Shown piece after piece: positions 1 through 9,724 of a stretch of 64,000 bases of DNA. The stretch comes from Desulfuromonas sp. KJ2020 (GTDB lineage: Bacteria; Desulfobacterota; Desulfuromonadia; Desulfuromonadales; SZUA-540). The translations under genes were made by a program, and so were the position numbers. A model generated the notes under the pieces. That model had not been told where the DNA came from and searched no databases. It saw only the letters and a list, made by a program, of their open reading frames with translations. Within the stretch, counting starts at the first letter, position 1. The number at the start of each line of letters is the position of its first letter. The stretch spans positions 527,192 to 591,191 of the forward strand of contig NZ_JAKUKE010000003.1 in assembly GCF_024197615.1 (NCBI RefSeq). Direction: 5' to 3'.

Positions 1-1
1 A

Positions 2-598
2 GTTGCACAGCGTAAAAGTAGAGTTGAAACCTTTAAATTTAAGGCATTTTATACTGTGTATAAACGCTTATTCAATCTGATGACTGGACGGTCGATCAGT
101 TTCGGTAATTTTATGGCGCTTAAGCCTGGCGCATTAAAGCGTTTAGTGGTTATGCAAGAGTTATCGACACATGTTGCCGCTTCAGTCTTGGCATCGAAGC
201 TGCGTGTTACAGTCTGCCCCCTGGATCGCGGACCGCGCTATGCTGGTCAATCAAAAATGAACTTTGTTGGCCTTGCATTGCACGGATTCAAGGGGCTGAT
301 GGTTTTCGCTGAAGATGTTTTAGTCCGTGTAGGTATTGCGTGTGCATTAATCGCTGGGATTTCAGTAGTCGGCGCTCTAGCGGCAATTGTTCTCAAAATA
401 ATTGGCTTTTCAACGCCGGGATGGTTTTCTATAGCCTTAGGTGTGCTTGTTTTAATGTTTTTGCAAACAGGGGCCGTAACATTGATGACTTTGATGTTAA
501 CTGGGGTGGTGCGAGCTGGGTCAGTTACCACTGCGGTTGCTTATCATCAATTTGTTGAAAAGGTCTTGGTACCTGAAGGCAGCCCAGGTGAAGCATGA
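2..598 (+). CDS. GtrB-like glycosyltransferase family 2, C-terminal part (5' end outside window)
   Basis: The reading frame is open from the left edge, so only the last 198 residues are present and the catalytic GT-A DxD region is missing. What remains matches the tail of polyprenyl-phosphate hexosyltransferases (DPM1/GtrB type): a conserved G-Q-S-K-M segment (DRGPRYAGQSKM) followed by two hydrophobic helices separated by a short loop. Such enzymes load a sugar from a nucleotide donor onto undecaprenyl phosphate on the cytoplasmic face of the membrane. The stop overlaps the GtrA start (ATGA), so the two are translationally coupled. The exact sugar cannot be read from this fragment. Confidence 0.8.
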   Translation, partial: VAQRKSRVETFKFKAFYTVYKRLFNLMTGRSISFGNFMALKPGALKRLVVMQELSTHVAASVLASKLRVTVCPLDRGPRYAGQSKMNFVGLALHGFKGLMVFAEDVLVRVGIACALIAGISVVGALAAIVLKIIGFSTPGWFSIALGVLVLMFLQTGAVTLMTLMLTGVVRAGSVTTAVAYHQFVEKVLVPEGSPGEA

Positions 599-987
599 AA
601 CGGCATGTTTATGAACTGCTTCGCTATATTATAAATGGCCTTGCTGCAACTGCCGTTCATTTTGCTGCTCTCGCTTTTTGTTTTAGCATTTTAGGCATTC
701 CTTCTGCGGGCCTTTCAAATCTTATCGCAGCCTTCTTTGGGATTACGACATCGTTTTTAGGTAGTCGTTATTTCGTCTTCCCTAAAACAAGTGAAGGTTT
801 TGTTACGCAGGCACTTAAGTTCAGTGGGTTGTACGGTTTTATTGCGATTATTCATGGGGTAGTTCTGCTGATTTGGACGGACTGGATTGGGTTCGATTAT
901 CGTTTGGGTTTCTTATTGGCAACAGCTATTCAGGTTTCTCTCAGTTACCTTGGAAATAAATTTCTAGTTTTCAGGATTGCAACATGA
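595..987 (+). CDS. GtrA family membrane protein (putative polyprenyl-linked sugar flippase)
   Basis: This is 130 residues of almost pure membrane protein with four predicted helices, the usual size and pattern of GtrA. It starts YELLRYIINGLAATAVHF and ends with a helix plus the typical basic tail NKFLVFR. GtrA proteins are thought to move undecaprenyl-phosphate-linked glucose or a related sugar across the inner membrane for O-antigen or teichoic acid decoration. The start overlaps the stop of the upstream GtrB-like gene and the stop overlaps the start of the next gene (both ATGA), so this is a tight operon. Base composition is AT-rich, like its neighbours to 3346. Confidence 0.85.
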   Translation: MKRHVYELLRYIINGLAATAVHFAALAFCFSILGIPSAGLSNLIAAFFGITTSFLGSRYFVFPKTSEGFVTQALKFSGLYGFIAIIHGVVLLIWTDWIGFDYRLGFLLATAIQVSLSYLGNKFLVFRIAT

Positions 988-1580
988 AAGCCATTAAATT
1001 TGCAATTGCTTCCTTGATTTTTTTAATAATTTTACTCTGCGCCTATTATCTACACATAAAGTATTTTAAAGTAGATGTCGTATTTTATGCAGCGATTGTA
1101 GACGGCGTTTTTTCCGCCCTGACAGCAGCCTTGATTATTTGTTCTGTGAAAATATTCAATATTTTTTGTAAATTTGAGAAATTATTAATGGTGTTTGTTT
1201 GGTTATTGGTTGGTTACTCTTTTGCCATATCCGTACCTACAGTTATTGATAGATCTTTGTCATTTTATATCCTTGAAAAATTACAACAACGTGGTGGCGC
1301 AATCAAACAAGACGCTTTTGAGTGGATTTTTATTAATGAATATATGGTGGAGCACCGACTTATAGATGTAAGACTTACAGAACAACTCGAATCAGGGACA
1401 ATTGAAATAGTCAACGGGTGTGTAATTTTGACAGAAAAAGGGCGTTCGCTAGCTGGCTTCAGCCGATATTTCAGACAGCATTGGTTGCCTAGGAAGCGTT
1501 TGCTTATGGGGGAGTACTCCGATGATTTGACTGATCCCTTTTTGAATAGCCAACAAATCGAGGATTACAAATGCCAATAA
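984..1580 (+). CDS. Uncharacterised membrane protein of the Gtr-like cassette
   Basis: I do not recognise a named family. The 198 residues hold three hydrophobic helices in the first ~90 positions, then a soluble domain of about 100 residues. That domain has short helices and a turn reading ILTEKGRSLAGF, then FRQHWLPRKRLLMGEYSDDL. This resembles a small winged-helix-like fold with a basic loop, but that is only an impression. Start and stop both overlap the adjacent genes, so it is co-translated with GtrA and the 591-aa protein and probably works with them in sugar modification of the cell surface. Confidence 0.6.
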   Translation: MKAIKFAIASLIFLIILLCAYYLHIKYFKVDVVFYAAIVDGVFSALTAALIICSVKIFNIFCKFEKLLMVFVWLLVGYSFAISVPTVIDRSLSFYILEKLQQRGGAIKQDAFEWIFINEYMVEHRLIDVRLTEQLESGTIEIVNGCVILTEKGRSLAGFSRYFRQHWLPRKRLLMGEYSDDLTDPFLNSQQIEDYKCQ

Positions 1581-3346
1581 ATGTTAGGCGTTTTTACTTT
1601 GCTTTTTTGTTTTTTGCATGTGTTGCCTTTATTTTTCAACTTTTTTTTCACAAGCCAAGCTTTAATTGGACAGATTTGCCAGCTTGGAAAAATGATTATA
1701 CTAATTTGTTGTGTCATTGGAGTGGTACGCATAATTGTAAACCACTAAGCAAATTCCCTTTTGCATATCTCATCAATTCATTTTTTTTGTCAATAACTCC
1801 AAAAACTCATGTTATTATCACCACAACAATAAATTTAATATTTTTAATTTTTTCTGCCTTTTTTGTAGATTATGTGAGCAAGATCAATACTGTACGGAGT
1901 ACTTCTTTTTTCTATATTATTGCTTTAATATTTTCAGTTATACCATCATTTTATATTAACTCCGGCGCTCTAGAGGTTCAATATGGCGTGGTTTTGGGCG
2001 TTTTCTGCTCGAGTTTTTATATTGTTTTATTCAAAAATAAAAATAAAAAGTTTATTTTTTGTGCGCTTTTTATTTCTACATTTATGTTGCCATTATACAA
2101 GGATACGAGTGCAATATTTATTGGTATTGTCTATTTAATAGGAATAATAATTAAATCAAAAAATAAAACATTAATTTCATTTTTTAAAACTTCATACGAA
2201 CATCTAAATATTATTAAAATATTAATTAGCTCTTTGACTCCATCAATTCTTATCACTCTTTGGTATAATTGGCATCGATATTATAGTCTGCTCCCTATAC
2301 CTTATTTGATTGAGGCTCGTGAAGCTGCGCCGCCTTATGTCATTAAGGCGCTATATTTTTTTTGGATTTTCTTTTCTCCAAACGGAGGTTTGCTTGTCTC
2401 GTGGGCTGCATCATTAATTGTGTTATTGCTCTTACTATTCTCTGTAGGACATCGGCCGAGTTTTTTCGGCCTTCTAGCTTCATTAGGGTTGATTGTTTCT
2501 AGCTCTATAATTTTGGCAAATTGGTGGACTCCTTTCGGTTGGGAAGGATGGGGTAATCGTCTGATTATTCCTTCAGCAATTGCTAGTTTGATTTTAATAT
2601 CCAGCACAGCAATACCTAAGACTAAAAACCTTCAGTCTGATGGTAATTGTCTATTTTATAGAAAATCTATTTTTGCATATTTAAAGATGGGGTTAGTCGT
2701 TACAGTTTTTATTCCTTCTTTTTTATACATTGCTTTATCTTACTCTGGAAATCGATATATTTACCTTCAAGAATCTCTTTGGGGGAGTGCTGCCTGTAAA
2801 GCAGTTGAGCAACTTAGAGACAAGAGGCCAATGTGGGAGTTCAAAAAAACACCTGTTCATCTCGAGTGTCACCTCGATAGATTTAGGTATATACCCGGTA
2901 TAAGTGTTGTTCAGGATATTTCTCCTTTAACTATTATTGATAATACAAAATATGAAATTGGCAGTGGTAGCGGCCCAGATATTTTTGGCCCTGGATGGTC
3001 CCACGTTGAAGAATGGGGTGTTTGGTCTGATGGGCCCAACGCAGAAATTCGTTTTATACCTGGATATAGTATTCAGAAGATAATTTTTGAATTGCAGCCA
3101 TTTGTATATGGTAATGTTAAAAGTCAAAGGCTTATCATTTATCAAGACGGTGTACCTCTTTACAGTGGTACTTTAACAAAGCCTCAAAATGTCGTTATTT
3201 ATTTACCAGAATGCTATGCATTCGAACCCAATGACATATTGAATCTATATTTCGAGATTCCAGATGCTATATCTCCAGCTAAAGTCGGTCTAAATCGTGA
3301 TAAACGAAAACTAGGTATTGGATTGAAATCTATTGAATTTCGATGA
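1571..3346 (+). CDS. GtrC-like multipass membrane protein, putative sugar transferase
   Basis: This 591-residue protein has about ten hydrophobic segments over residues 1-390, followed by a soluble C-terminal region of ~200 residues. It lacks obvious nucleotide-sugar motifs, as expected for GT-C enzymes that use polyprenyl-phosphate donors. The C-terminal part contains a GWSHVEEWGVWSDGPNA segment; similar tryptophan/glycine-rich beta domains are found on other large membrane sugar transferases. Its position after GtrB-like and GtrA genes matches the third, serotype-specific gene of gtr cassettes, which transfers the flipped sugar to O-antigen. The gene is very AT-rich and overlaps its upstream neighbour by 10 bases. 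The specific reaction is inferred from context. Confidence 0.55.
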   Translation: MPINVRRFYFAFLFFACVAFIFQLFFHKPSFNWTDLPAWKNDYTNLLCHWSGTHNCKPLSKFPFAYLINSFFLSITPKTHVIITTTINLIFLIFSAFFVDYVSKINTVRSTSFFYIIALIFSVIPSFYINSGALEVQYGVVLGVFCSSFYIVLFKNKNKKFIFCALFISTFMLPLYKDTSAIFIGIVYLIGIIIKSKNKTLISFFKTSYEHLNIIKILISSLTPSILITLWYNWHRYYSLLPIPYLIEAREAAPPYVIKALYFFWIFFSPNGGLLVSWAASLIVLLLLLFSVGHRPSFFGLLASLGLIVSSSIILANWWTPFGWEGWGNRLIIPSAIASLILISSTAIPKTKNLQSDGNCLFYRKSIFAYLKMGLVVTVFIPSFLYIALSYSGNRYIYLQESLWGSAACKAVEQLRDKRPMWEFKKTPVHLECHLDRFRYIPGISVVQDISPLTIIDNTKYEIGSGSGPDIFGPGWSHVEEWGVWSDGPNAEIRFIPGYSIQKIIFELQPFVYGNVKSQRLIIYQDGVPLYSGTLTKPQNVVIYLPECYAFEPNDILNLYFEIPDAISPAKVGLNRDKRKLGIGLKSIEFR

Positions 3347-3417
3347 TAAATTACAAGCTATTTTAAATTATTTATCTTGGTATTTATTTATTTTTCTAAA
3401 AAACTATTCTTTTATTT

Positions 3418-3423
3418 TATAAT
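3418..3423 (+). promoter_or_regulatory. Possible -10 element upstream of gmd
   Basis: A perfect TATAAT lies 26 bases before the gmd start, inside an AT-rich spacer (3347-3449). No good -35 box lies at the expected distance, and AT-rich DNA yields such hexamers by chance. A strong Shine-Dalgarno AAGGAG follows at 3437-3442. Confidence 0.3.
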
Positions 3424-3446
3424 AAATCAAATTTATAAGGAGATAG

Positions 3447-4484
<1,038 letters not shown>

Positions 4485-4489
4485 AGGCT

Positions 4490-4609
4490 GTCTCGCGCAG
4501 AGGCGCAGAGAACGCGGAGAAAAGCTAAACATTACATACGGTTTGGGTCGGTTTAGAAACAAAGATTGGTTGTAATGTTTATCTCTGTGAACTCAGCGTC
4601 TCGAGTGAG
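4490..4609. repeat. Imperfect inverted repeat between gmd and the gmd-like gene
   Basis: The inner arms are exact: taaacattaca at 4526-4536 and its complement tgtaatgttta at 4571-4581. Outside them the arms continue as degenerate cgcagag-type words (4497-4520) against ctcagcgtctc-type words (4582-4605). The whole could fold into a long interrupted hairpin. It fills most of the 160-base intergenic space and carries no gene. It looks like a dispersed REP- or MITE-like element, but copy number cannot be judged from one window. Confidence 0.6.
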
Positions 4610-4644
4610 CACAGCGAACGGGCGAGAAATACAAAGGTTTTATT

Positions 4645-5610
4645 GTGAAAAAAGCATTAATTACCGGCATTGGCGGGCAGGACGGCAGCTACCTGGCGGA
4701 ACTTCTGCTGGCGAAGGGGTACGAGGTTCACGGGATCGAGCTGCCCGGTATTGCGCTGCCTAATCTTGACGGCTTTGAACACCGGCTGCAGCTGCACCGG
4801 GGCTCGCTGCTGGAGGCTGGCTGGTTGCAGGAGGTCGTGCACCAGGTGGCGCCGCAGGAGTGTTACCATCTGGCGGCGTCGAGTTTTGTCAGCTTCCGCT
4901 TTGAGGATGAAGCGAGCATTCTGCACAACAATGTAGCCAGTACCCATAATCTGCTGGCGGCACTCAAAAGCCGCGCGCCCGACTGCCGCTTTTTCTTTGC
5001 CGGCACCAGTGAAATGTTCGGTACGGTGGCGGTATCACCCCAGAATGAGGAGACGCCGTTTCGGCCGCGTTCGGTCTATGGCATCTCCAAAGTGGCCGGA
5101 CATCATCTGGTTGCCTATTACCGGCAGCAGCACAGACTCTTTGCCTGTACCGGCATCCTGTACAATCATGAATCGCCGCGCCGGGGACAGGCCTTCGTCA
5201 CCCGCAAGATCACCTCGACGGCGGCGAAGATCAAGCTGGGTCTGGAGTCCAGGCTGGTCCTCGGTAATCTGGAGTCCGAACGGGATTGGGGCTATGCCCC
5301 TGATTATGTCGAGGGCATGTGGCGGATGCTGCAGGCCGATACGCCTGGCGACTATGTGCTGTCGTCCGGTTGTCTGCATACGGTCGGGGAACTGGTGGCG
5401 GCGGCCTTTGCGGCTGTGGGGCTGGATTATCGCGAGTATGTGGAAATAAGCCCTGAGTTCTACCGGGAAAAGGAAACGGTCCCCTTGTGTGGCGACGCGC
5501 GGAAGATCCGGGAGAGCCTGGGTTGGCAGGCCCGCCGGTCTTTCGCCGAGATGGTGGCGGAAATGGTGGCCCAGGATCTGGACCGGCTGAAAGGGGCAGG
5601 CCGCGAGTGA
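4645..5610 (+). CDS. GMD-family NAD(P)-dependent dehydratase/reductase, paralogue of gmd
   Basis: These 321 residues share the signature GIGGQDGSYLAELL (8-21), GTSEMFG, the YGISK catalytic pair and NHESPRRG with the gene upstream, so this is a true GMD-family member. The second-strand loop reads HGIELPGIA where gmd has YGTYRRTSS, so the usual NADP-phosphate arginines are missing. It could be a second dehydratase with another substrate or cofactor preference, or the 4-keto reductase that completes GDP-rhamnose synthesis. The start is GTG at 4645. The next gene's GTG start overlaps its stop, which ties it to the glycosyltransferase. Confidence 0.7.
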   Translation: MKKALITGIGGQDGSYLAELLLAKGYEVHGIELPGIALPNLDGFEHRLQLHRGSLLEAGWLQEVVHQVAPQECYHLAASSFVSFRFEDEASILHNNVASTHNLLAALKSRAPDCRFFFAGTSEMFGTVAVSPQNEETPFRPRSVYGISKVAGHHLVAYYRQQHRLFACTGILYNHESPRRGQAFVTRKITSTAAKIKLGLESRLVLGNLESERDWGYAPDYVEGMWRMLQADTPGDYVLSSGCLHTVGELVAAAFAAVGLDYREYVEISPEFYREKETVPLCGDARKIRESLGWQARRSFAEMVAEMVAQDLDRLKGAGRE

Positions 5611-6731
5611 GGGTTGTCATCAACACCATCCCTCTGCTGTCGCCGCTGACCGGCATTGGCAAATATACCTGGCAGATCAGCCGGGCGTTGGCGGCGGTGG
5701 CGCCGGAACATGCCTACAGTTATTATTATGGTTACTATTCCCGAAAGCTGTTTTGCGCCAACCAGGCAGACGAGAGCAAAGGGGTCAATCGGCTCAAGGA
5801 TGCCCTCAAGAATATCCCCGGGTTCGGCCGCAGTTTGCGTCGGCTCAAAGGAGCCGCTGCGGTCTTGTCGCCACAACGTTTTGAGCTCTATTTTGAGCCC
5901 AATTATATTCCGATTGGGATCAGGGCGCGTAAGACCGTAGTGACGGTGCCTGATTTTTCGCCGTTTCTGCATCCCCAGTGGCACCGCCGGGAGTTGGTGG
6001 AGTATTTTCAGCGTCACTTTGCCCGCCGGATCGCCCAGGCTGAGACGATTATCACCATTTCCGATTTTATCCGGCAGCAGGCGATTGATGAATTCGGTTT
6101 TGAGGCCGCCAGGGTGAAAACCGTGCATCTGGGCTATGATCGTGAAGTTTTTTATCCCACCAACGTGGACGATTTGCTCGGCCTGCGCGAGCGACTTCAC
6201 CTGCCGTCCCGCTTCGTGCTGTTCGTCGGTTCCATTGAGCCGCGCAAGAATCTGCTTCGTTTGCTGCAGGCCTATCAACTGCTCTCGGACCGGTTACGTC
6301 GCGAGGTGAAATTGGTGCTGGCGGGTTTTCGGGGCTGGGAAAACCGCGAGGTGATGGCGATTCTTAAAAAGCTGGAAGGGGATGTGCACTACCTGGGTTA
6401 TGTTACGGAACAGGATCTGGCCGCTTTGTACAACCTGGCCGATCTTTTTGTTTATCCGTCACTGTACGAAGGCTTCGGACTGCCTCCGCTGGAGGCCATG
6501 GCCTGTGGTTGTCCGGTGCTGGTGTCGCGGATAGCCAGCCTGCCTGAAGTCTGCGGCGAGGCCGCCGCTTACCTTGACCCGGAAAATGTGGAAGAGATGA
6601 CGGCGGAGTTGACCCGTCTGCTGGAAGATGGCACCGCTCGCGGTCAACTGGCCACAAAGGGCCTCGAACGAGCGCAGCTGTTCAGCTGGGAACGGTCCGC
6701 CCGCGAACATCTGGCGGTTTTCGCAGGTTAG
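5607..6731 (+). CDS. Glycosyltransferase family 4 (GT-B fold)
   Basis: This is a 374-residue cytoplasmic or membrane-peripheral glycosyltransferase. The N-terminal domain opens [20 protein letters not shown], including the glycine-rich loop before the first helix. The C-terminal donor-binding domain has [11 protein letters not shown] and the retaining-GT motif [11 protein letters not shown] with its paired glutamates. The GTG start at 5607 overlaps the upstream stop and has AAGGGGCAGG before it. The reading frame stays open further upstream, but that would run through the previous gene. The donor is probably a GDP-sugar made by the flanking enzymes; this is inferred from position. Confidence 0.85.
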   Translation: MRVVINTIPLLSPLTGIGKYTWQISRALAAVAPEHAYSYYYGYYSRKLFCANQADESKGVNRLKDALKNIPGFGRSLRRLKGAAAVLSPQRFELYFEPNYIPIGIRARKTVVTVPDFSPFLHPQWHRRELVEYFQRHFARRIAQAETIITISDFIRQQAIDEFGFEAARVKTVHLGYDREVFYPTNVDDLLGLRERLHLPSRFVLFVGSIEPRKNLLRLLQAYQLLSDRLRREVKLVLAGFRGWENREVMAILKKLEGDVHYLGYVTEQDLAALYNLADLFVYPSLYEGFGLPPLEAMACGCPVLVSRIASLPEVCGEAAAYLDPENVEEMTAELTRLLEDGTARGQLATKGLERAQLFSWERSAREHLAVFAG

Positions 6732-6774
6732 TGGGCCAGTAAGGACTCCTTCGCTTCGGATGCCACAGCCCGTA

Positions 6775-6800
6775 TTACGCTTTACGTGTGACCCATTACC
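6775..6800. repeat. Degenerate short repeat upstream of manC
   Basis: The string around ttacgctttacgtgtgac resembles the one at 8294-8319 (tcacgttttacggatgac), with most positions shared. Both contain a 7-base tttacg-type word. They flank manC on each side. Confidence 0.45.
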
Positions 6801-6820
6801 GTTTTAATGGAGAAGTTGAA

Positions 6821-8263
6821 ATGATTGTACCTGTCGTCCTTTCGGGTGGTTCGGGAAGCCGCCTCTGGCCTTTGTCGCGGGAAACGTTTCCCAAACAGTT
6901 CATCGCTCTGGTCGGCGACCAGACCATGCTGCAGAGCACGGTGACCCGCCTGGCGAATGTCGCCGATCTGTCCTCGCCCGTGGTGGTTTGCAATGAAAGG
7001 CACCAGTTCATGGTCGCCGATCAGTTGGCCGAAGTGGGCAAATCCCCCTCGGCCATCCTGCTTGAGCCGGTGGGCCGCAACACCGCGCCGGCGGTGGCCA
7101 TAGCCGCTCTGGAGGCCCAGGCTGATGGCTACGATCCCGTTCTGCTGGTGCTGCCCTCTGATCATGTCATCCCTGACAGCGCGGCCTTATGTCAGGCGGT
7201 AGAAACAGGCAAGGCCCTGGCCCTGCAAGGCAAGCTGATTACCTTCGGCGTGGTGCCTTCGGCGCCGGAAACGGGCTATGGGTATATCAAGGCGGGCGAA
7301 GCGCTTGAAGGGGGCGATGATGTGACGCCTCACGCCTCGCGCCTCACGCCTTACCAGGTAGACCGCTTCGTCGAAAAGCCCGACCAGGAGACGGCGCAAG
7401 GCTATCTCGCCGCTGGCGGCTATTACTGGAACAGCGGCATGTTCATGTTCAAGGCGTCCCGTTACCTGGAAGAACTGGAGCGTTTTGCGCCTGACATGGT
7501 CTCCGCCTGTCGCGAGTCGCTGGCGTTGGCCACGAAACACCGAAATATTGTCAATCTCGAGGCGGATGCCTTTGCCGGCTGCCCCAGCGATTCCATCGAT
7601 TATGCGGTCATGGAAAAAACGGCGGCGGCGGTGGTCGTTCCCCTTGAAGCCGGCTGGAACGATGTGGGCTCCTGGTCGGCGCTGTGGGAAGTCGGCGGGA
7701 AGGACGAAAACGGCAATGTCCGGGTTGGCGATGTTCTGGCCCTGAAGACACGAGATTCGTATCTCCACGCCGAAAGTCGCCTGTTGGCGGCGGTGGGCGT
7801 GGACAACCTGGTGGTCGTGGAGACCGCGGATGCCGTGCTGGTCTGCCCGAAAGACCAGGTGCAGGACGTCAAGGAGATCGTCTCACGCTTGAAAGACAGC
7901 GGGCGGGATGAAGCCGTCCTTCATAGCAAAGTGTATCGCCCCTGGGGGGCGTATGAATCCATCGACCGGGAAGAACGCTTTCAGGTCAAGCGCATCACCG
8001 TGAATCCGGGCGCCCGGCTGTCCATGCAGATGCACCATCATCGGGCGGAGCACTGGGTTGTGGTCAAAGGAACCGCTCGCATCACCAAAGGGGAGGAGGT
8101 GCTGATTCTGACCGAAAATCAGTCGACCTATATCCCTCTTGGAGTGACGCATTGTCTGGAGAACCCCGGTAGAATCCCTCTGGAACTGATCGAGGTCCAA
8201 TCGGGGAGTTATCTGGGAGAAGACGATATCTTGCGTTTTGAAGATATCTATGGGCGGTGTTGA
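6821..8263 (+). CDS. manC: Mannose-1-phosphate guanylyltransferase / mannose-6-phosphate isomerase
   Basis: This 480-residue bifunctional AlgA/ManC-type enzyme makes GDP-mannose from mannose-1-phosphate and GTP; its C-terminal cupin isomerises fructose-6-phosphate to mannose-6-phosphate. The N-terminal signature is VLSGGSGSRLWPLSRE. FVEKP marks the sugar-binding site. The C-terminal domain begins PWGAYESID and contains the metal-binding HHHRAEHW. The ATG at 6821 with TGGAGA upstream gives the normal family N-terminus. An upstream in-frame start at 6788 would add non-conserved residues. Around residues 166-178 a stretch encoded by a heptamer repeat (VTPHASRLTP) replaces the usual short linker before FVEKP. 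Confidence 0.93.
   Translation: MIVPVVLSGGSGSRLWPLSRETFPKQFIALVGDQTMLQSTVTRLANVADLSSPVVVCNERHQFMVADQLAEVGKSPSAILLEPVGRNTAPAVAIAALEAQADGYDPVLLVLPSDHVIPDSAALCQAVETGKALALQGKLITFGVVPSAPETGYGYIKAGEALEGGDDVTPHASRLTPYQVDRFVEKPDQETAQGYLAAGGYYWNSGMFMFKASRYLEELERFAPDMVSACRESLALATKHRNIVNLEADAFAGCPSDSIDYAVMEKTAAAVVVPLEAGWNDVGSWSALWEVGGKDENGNVRVGDVLALKTRDSYLHAESRLLAAVGVDNLVVVETADAVLVCPKDQVQDVKEIVSRLKDSGRDEAVLHSKVYRPWGAYESIDREERFQVKRITVNPGARLSMQMHHHRAEHWVVVKGTARITKGEEVLILTENQSTYIPLGVTHCLENPGRIPLELIEVQSGSYLGEDDILRFEDIYGRC
7324..7351. repeat. Four 7-bp tandem units inside manC
   Basis: The units gacgcct, cacgcct, cgcgcct and cacgcct follow each other without gaps and are translated in frame as part of VTPHASRLTP. 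The insert lies in a surface linker of ManC, before the FVEKP motif. Confidence 0.8.
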
Positions 8264-8293
8264 GGGCCGTGAGGCCTTATTGTGCCCTACTGG

Positions 8294-8319
8294 TCACGTT
8301 TTACGGATGACGACTCACC
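8294..8319. repeat. Degenerate short repeat between manC and manB
   Basis: This is the partner of the sequence at 6775-6800, sharing an acg-[ct]tttacg-nn-tgac core. It lies in the spacer upstream of the chosen manB start, within a possible N-terminal extension of that reading frame. Confidence 0.45.
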
Positions 8320-8338
8320 GCTCATTAAAGGGTCACTG

Positions 8339-9709
8339 ATGACAAACAACAAGATAGAAATGACGGCCTTTAAGGCCTACGATATACGGGGAAGGCTGCC
8401 GGACGAACTGAACGAAGAGATCGCTTACCGCATCGGCCGGGCCTATGCCCACTTTCTGCAGCCACAAAAGGTGGTGGTCGGCCGGGATGTGCGCCTGAGC
8501 AGCGAAAGTCTGTGCCGTGCCCTGGCCGAGGGGCTGACGGACGGCGGCGCAGATGTCTTCGATATCGGCCTGTGCGGTACGGAGGAAATCTATTTCGCGA
8601 CCTTTCATGCCCGGATGGATGGCGGCATCATGGTGACGGCCAGCCATAATCCCATGGATTACAACGGCATGAAACTGGTGCGCGAAGGCTCGCGCCCCAT
8701 CAGCGGCGATACGGGCCTGCACGATATTCGTCGTCTGGCCGAAGAAAATGCCTTTGGTCCGGTTGCCCGCAAAGGAGCCGTTGTGCCGCTGGACATCAAA
8801 CCGGCTTACCGCGAGCATTTGTTAGGCTATGTCGAGGTGGCGCAGCTTAAATCTCTGCGGGTGGTGGTCAATGCCGGTAACGGCTGTGCCGGACCGGCTA
8901 TCGATCTTTTGGAGAGTTCCCTGCCTTTTGACTTCGTCAAGGTGCATCATGAGCCTGACGGGTCTTTCCCGCATGGCATTCCCAACCCCCTGCTGCCGGA
9001 AAACCGGGCCGCCACAGCCGAAGCTGTTGTTTCTAGTAAAACCGATGTCGGCATTGCCTGGGATGGCGACTTTGATCGTTGTTTTCTTTTTGATGAACGG
9101 GGTGAGTTCATCGAAGGCTATTATATTGTTGGACTGTTGGCCGAAAGTCTTCTGGCCAAACATCCCGGCGCCCGCATCATTCACGATCCCCGTTTGACCT
9201 GGAATACGATTGAAAAGGTAGAGGATGCCGGCGGCATTGCGGTGTTGAGCAAAACCGGACACGCCTTTATCAAGGAACGGATGCGCCGGGAAGATGCCAT
9301 TTATGGCGGTGAAATGAGCGCCCACCACTACTTTCGTGATTTCGCCTATTGCGATAGCGGCATGATCCCCTGGCTGCTGGTGCTTGAGTTGATGTGTCGT
9401 TCCGGTAAACGGCTGTCCGCGTTGGTGGGGGAAGCCATGGCGCGCTTCCCCGCCAGTGGGGAGATCAACCGCCGCGTGGAAAAGGCGCCTGAGCTCATCG
9501 CGACCATTGAAAAACAGTATGCCCCTCTTGCCGAGCGCGTCGACCATACGGACGGGGTCAGCATTGAATTCAGGGATTGGCGCTTCAACCTGCGCTCTTC
9601 CAATACCGAGCCGGTTTTGCGACTTAATGTCGAGTCCCGTGGTGATGTGGATCTGATGAGGCGGAAAACCGATGAACTCCTGGCTCTCATTGACGCCTGG
9701 AGCCCTTAA
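8339..9709 (+). CDS. manB: Phosphomannomutase / phosphoglucomutase
   Basis: This 456-residue alpha-D-phosphohexomutase interconverts mannose-6-phosphate and mannose-1-phosphate and supplies ManC. The active serine lies in [11 protein letters not shown] near residue 102. The Mg-binding loop DGDFDRCF is near 242, the sugar-recognition loop is GEMSAHHYF, and the C-terminal phosphate site is [12 protein letters not shown]. The ATG at 8339 is preceded by AAAGGG and gives the standard start ([10 protein letters not shown] follows). An in-frame start at 8282 would translate repeat-like spacer DNA. It directly follows manC, as is common in GDP-mannose operons. A second phosphohexomutase is encoded at 41970-43394. 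Confidence 0.92.
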   Translation: MTNNKIEMTAFKAYDIRGRLPDELNEEIAYRIGRAYAHFLQPQKVVVGRDVRLSSESLCRALAEGLTDGGADVFDIGLCGTEEIYFATFHARMDGGIMVTASHNPMDYNGMKLVREGSRPISGDTGLHDIRRLAEENAFGPVARKGAVVPLDIKPAYREHLLGYVEVAQLKSLRVVVNAGNGCAGPAIDLLESSLPFDFVKVHHEPDGSFPHGIPNPLLPENRAATAEAVVSSKTDVGIAWDGDFDRCFLFDERGEFIEGYYIVGLLAESLLAKHPGARIIHDPRLTWNTIEKVEDAGGIAVLSKTGHAFIKERMRREDAIYGGEMSAHHYFRDFAYCDSGMIPWLLVLELMCRSGKRLSALVGEAMARFPASGEINRRVEKAPELIATIEKQYAPLAERVDHTDGVSIEFRDWRFNLRSSNTEPVLRLNVESRGDVDLMRRKTDELLALIDAWSP

Positions 9710-9724
9710 AGACAGGCTATCCCC

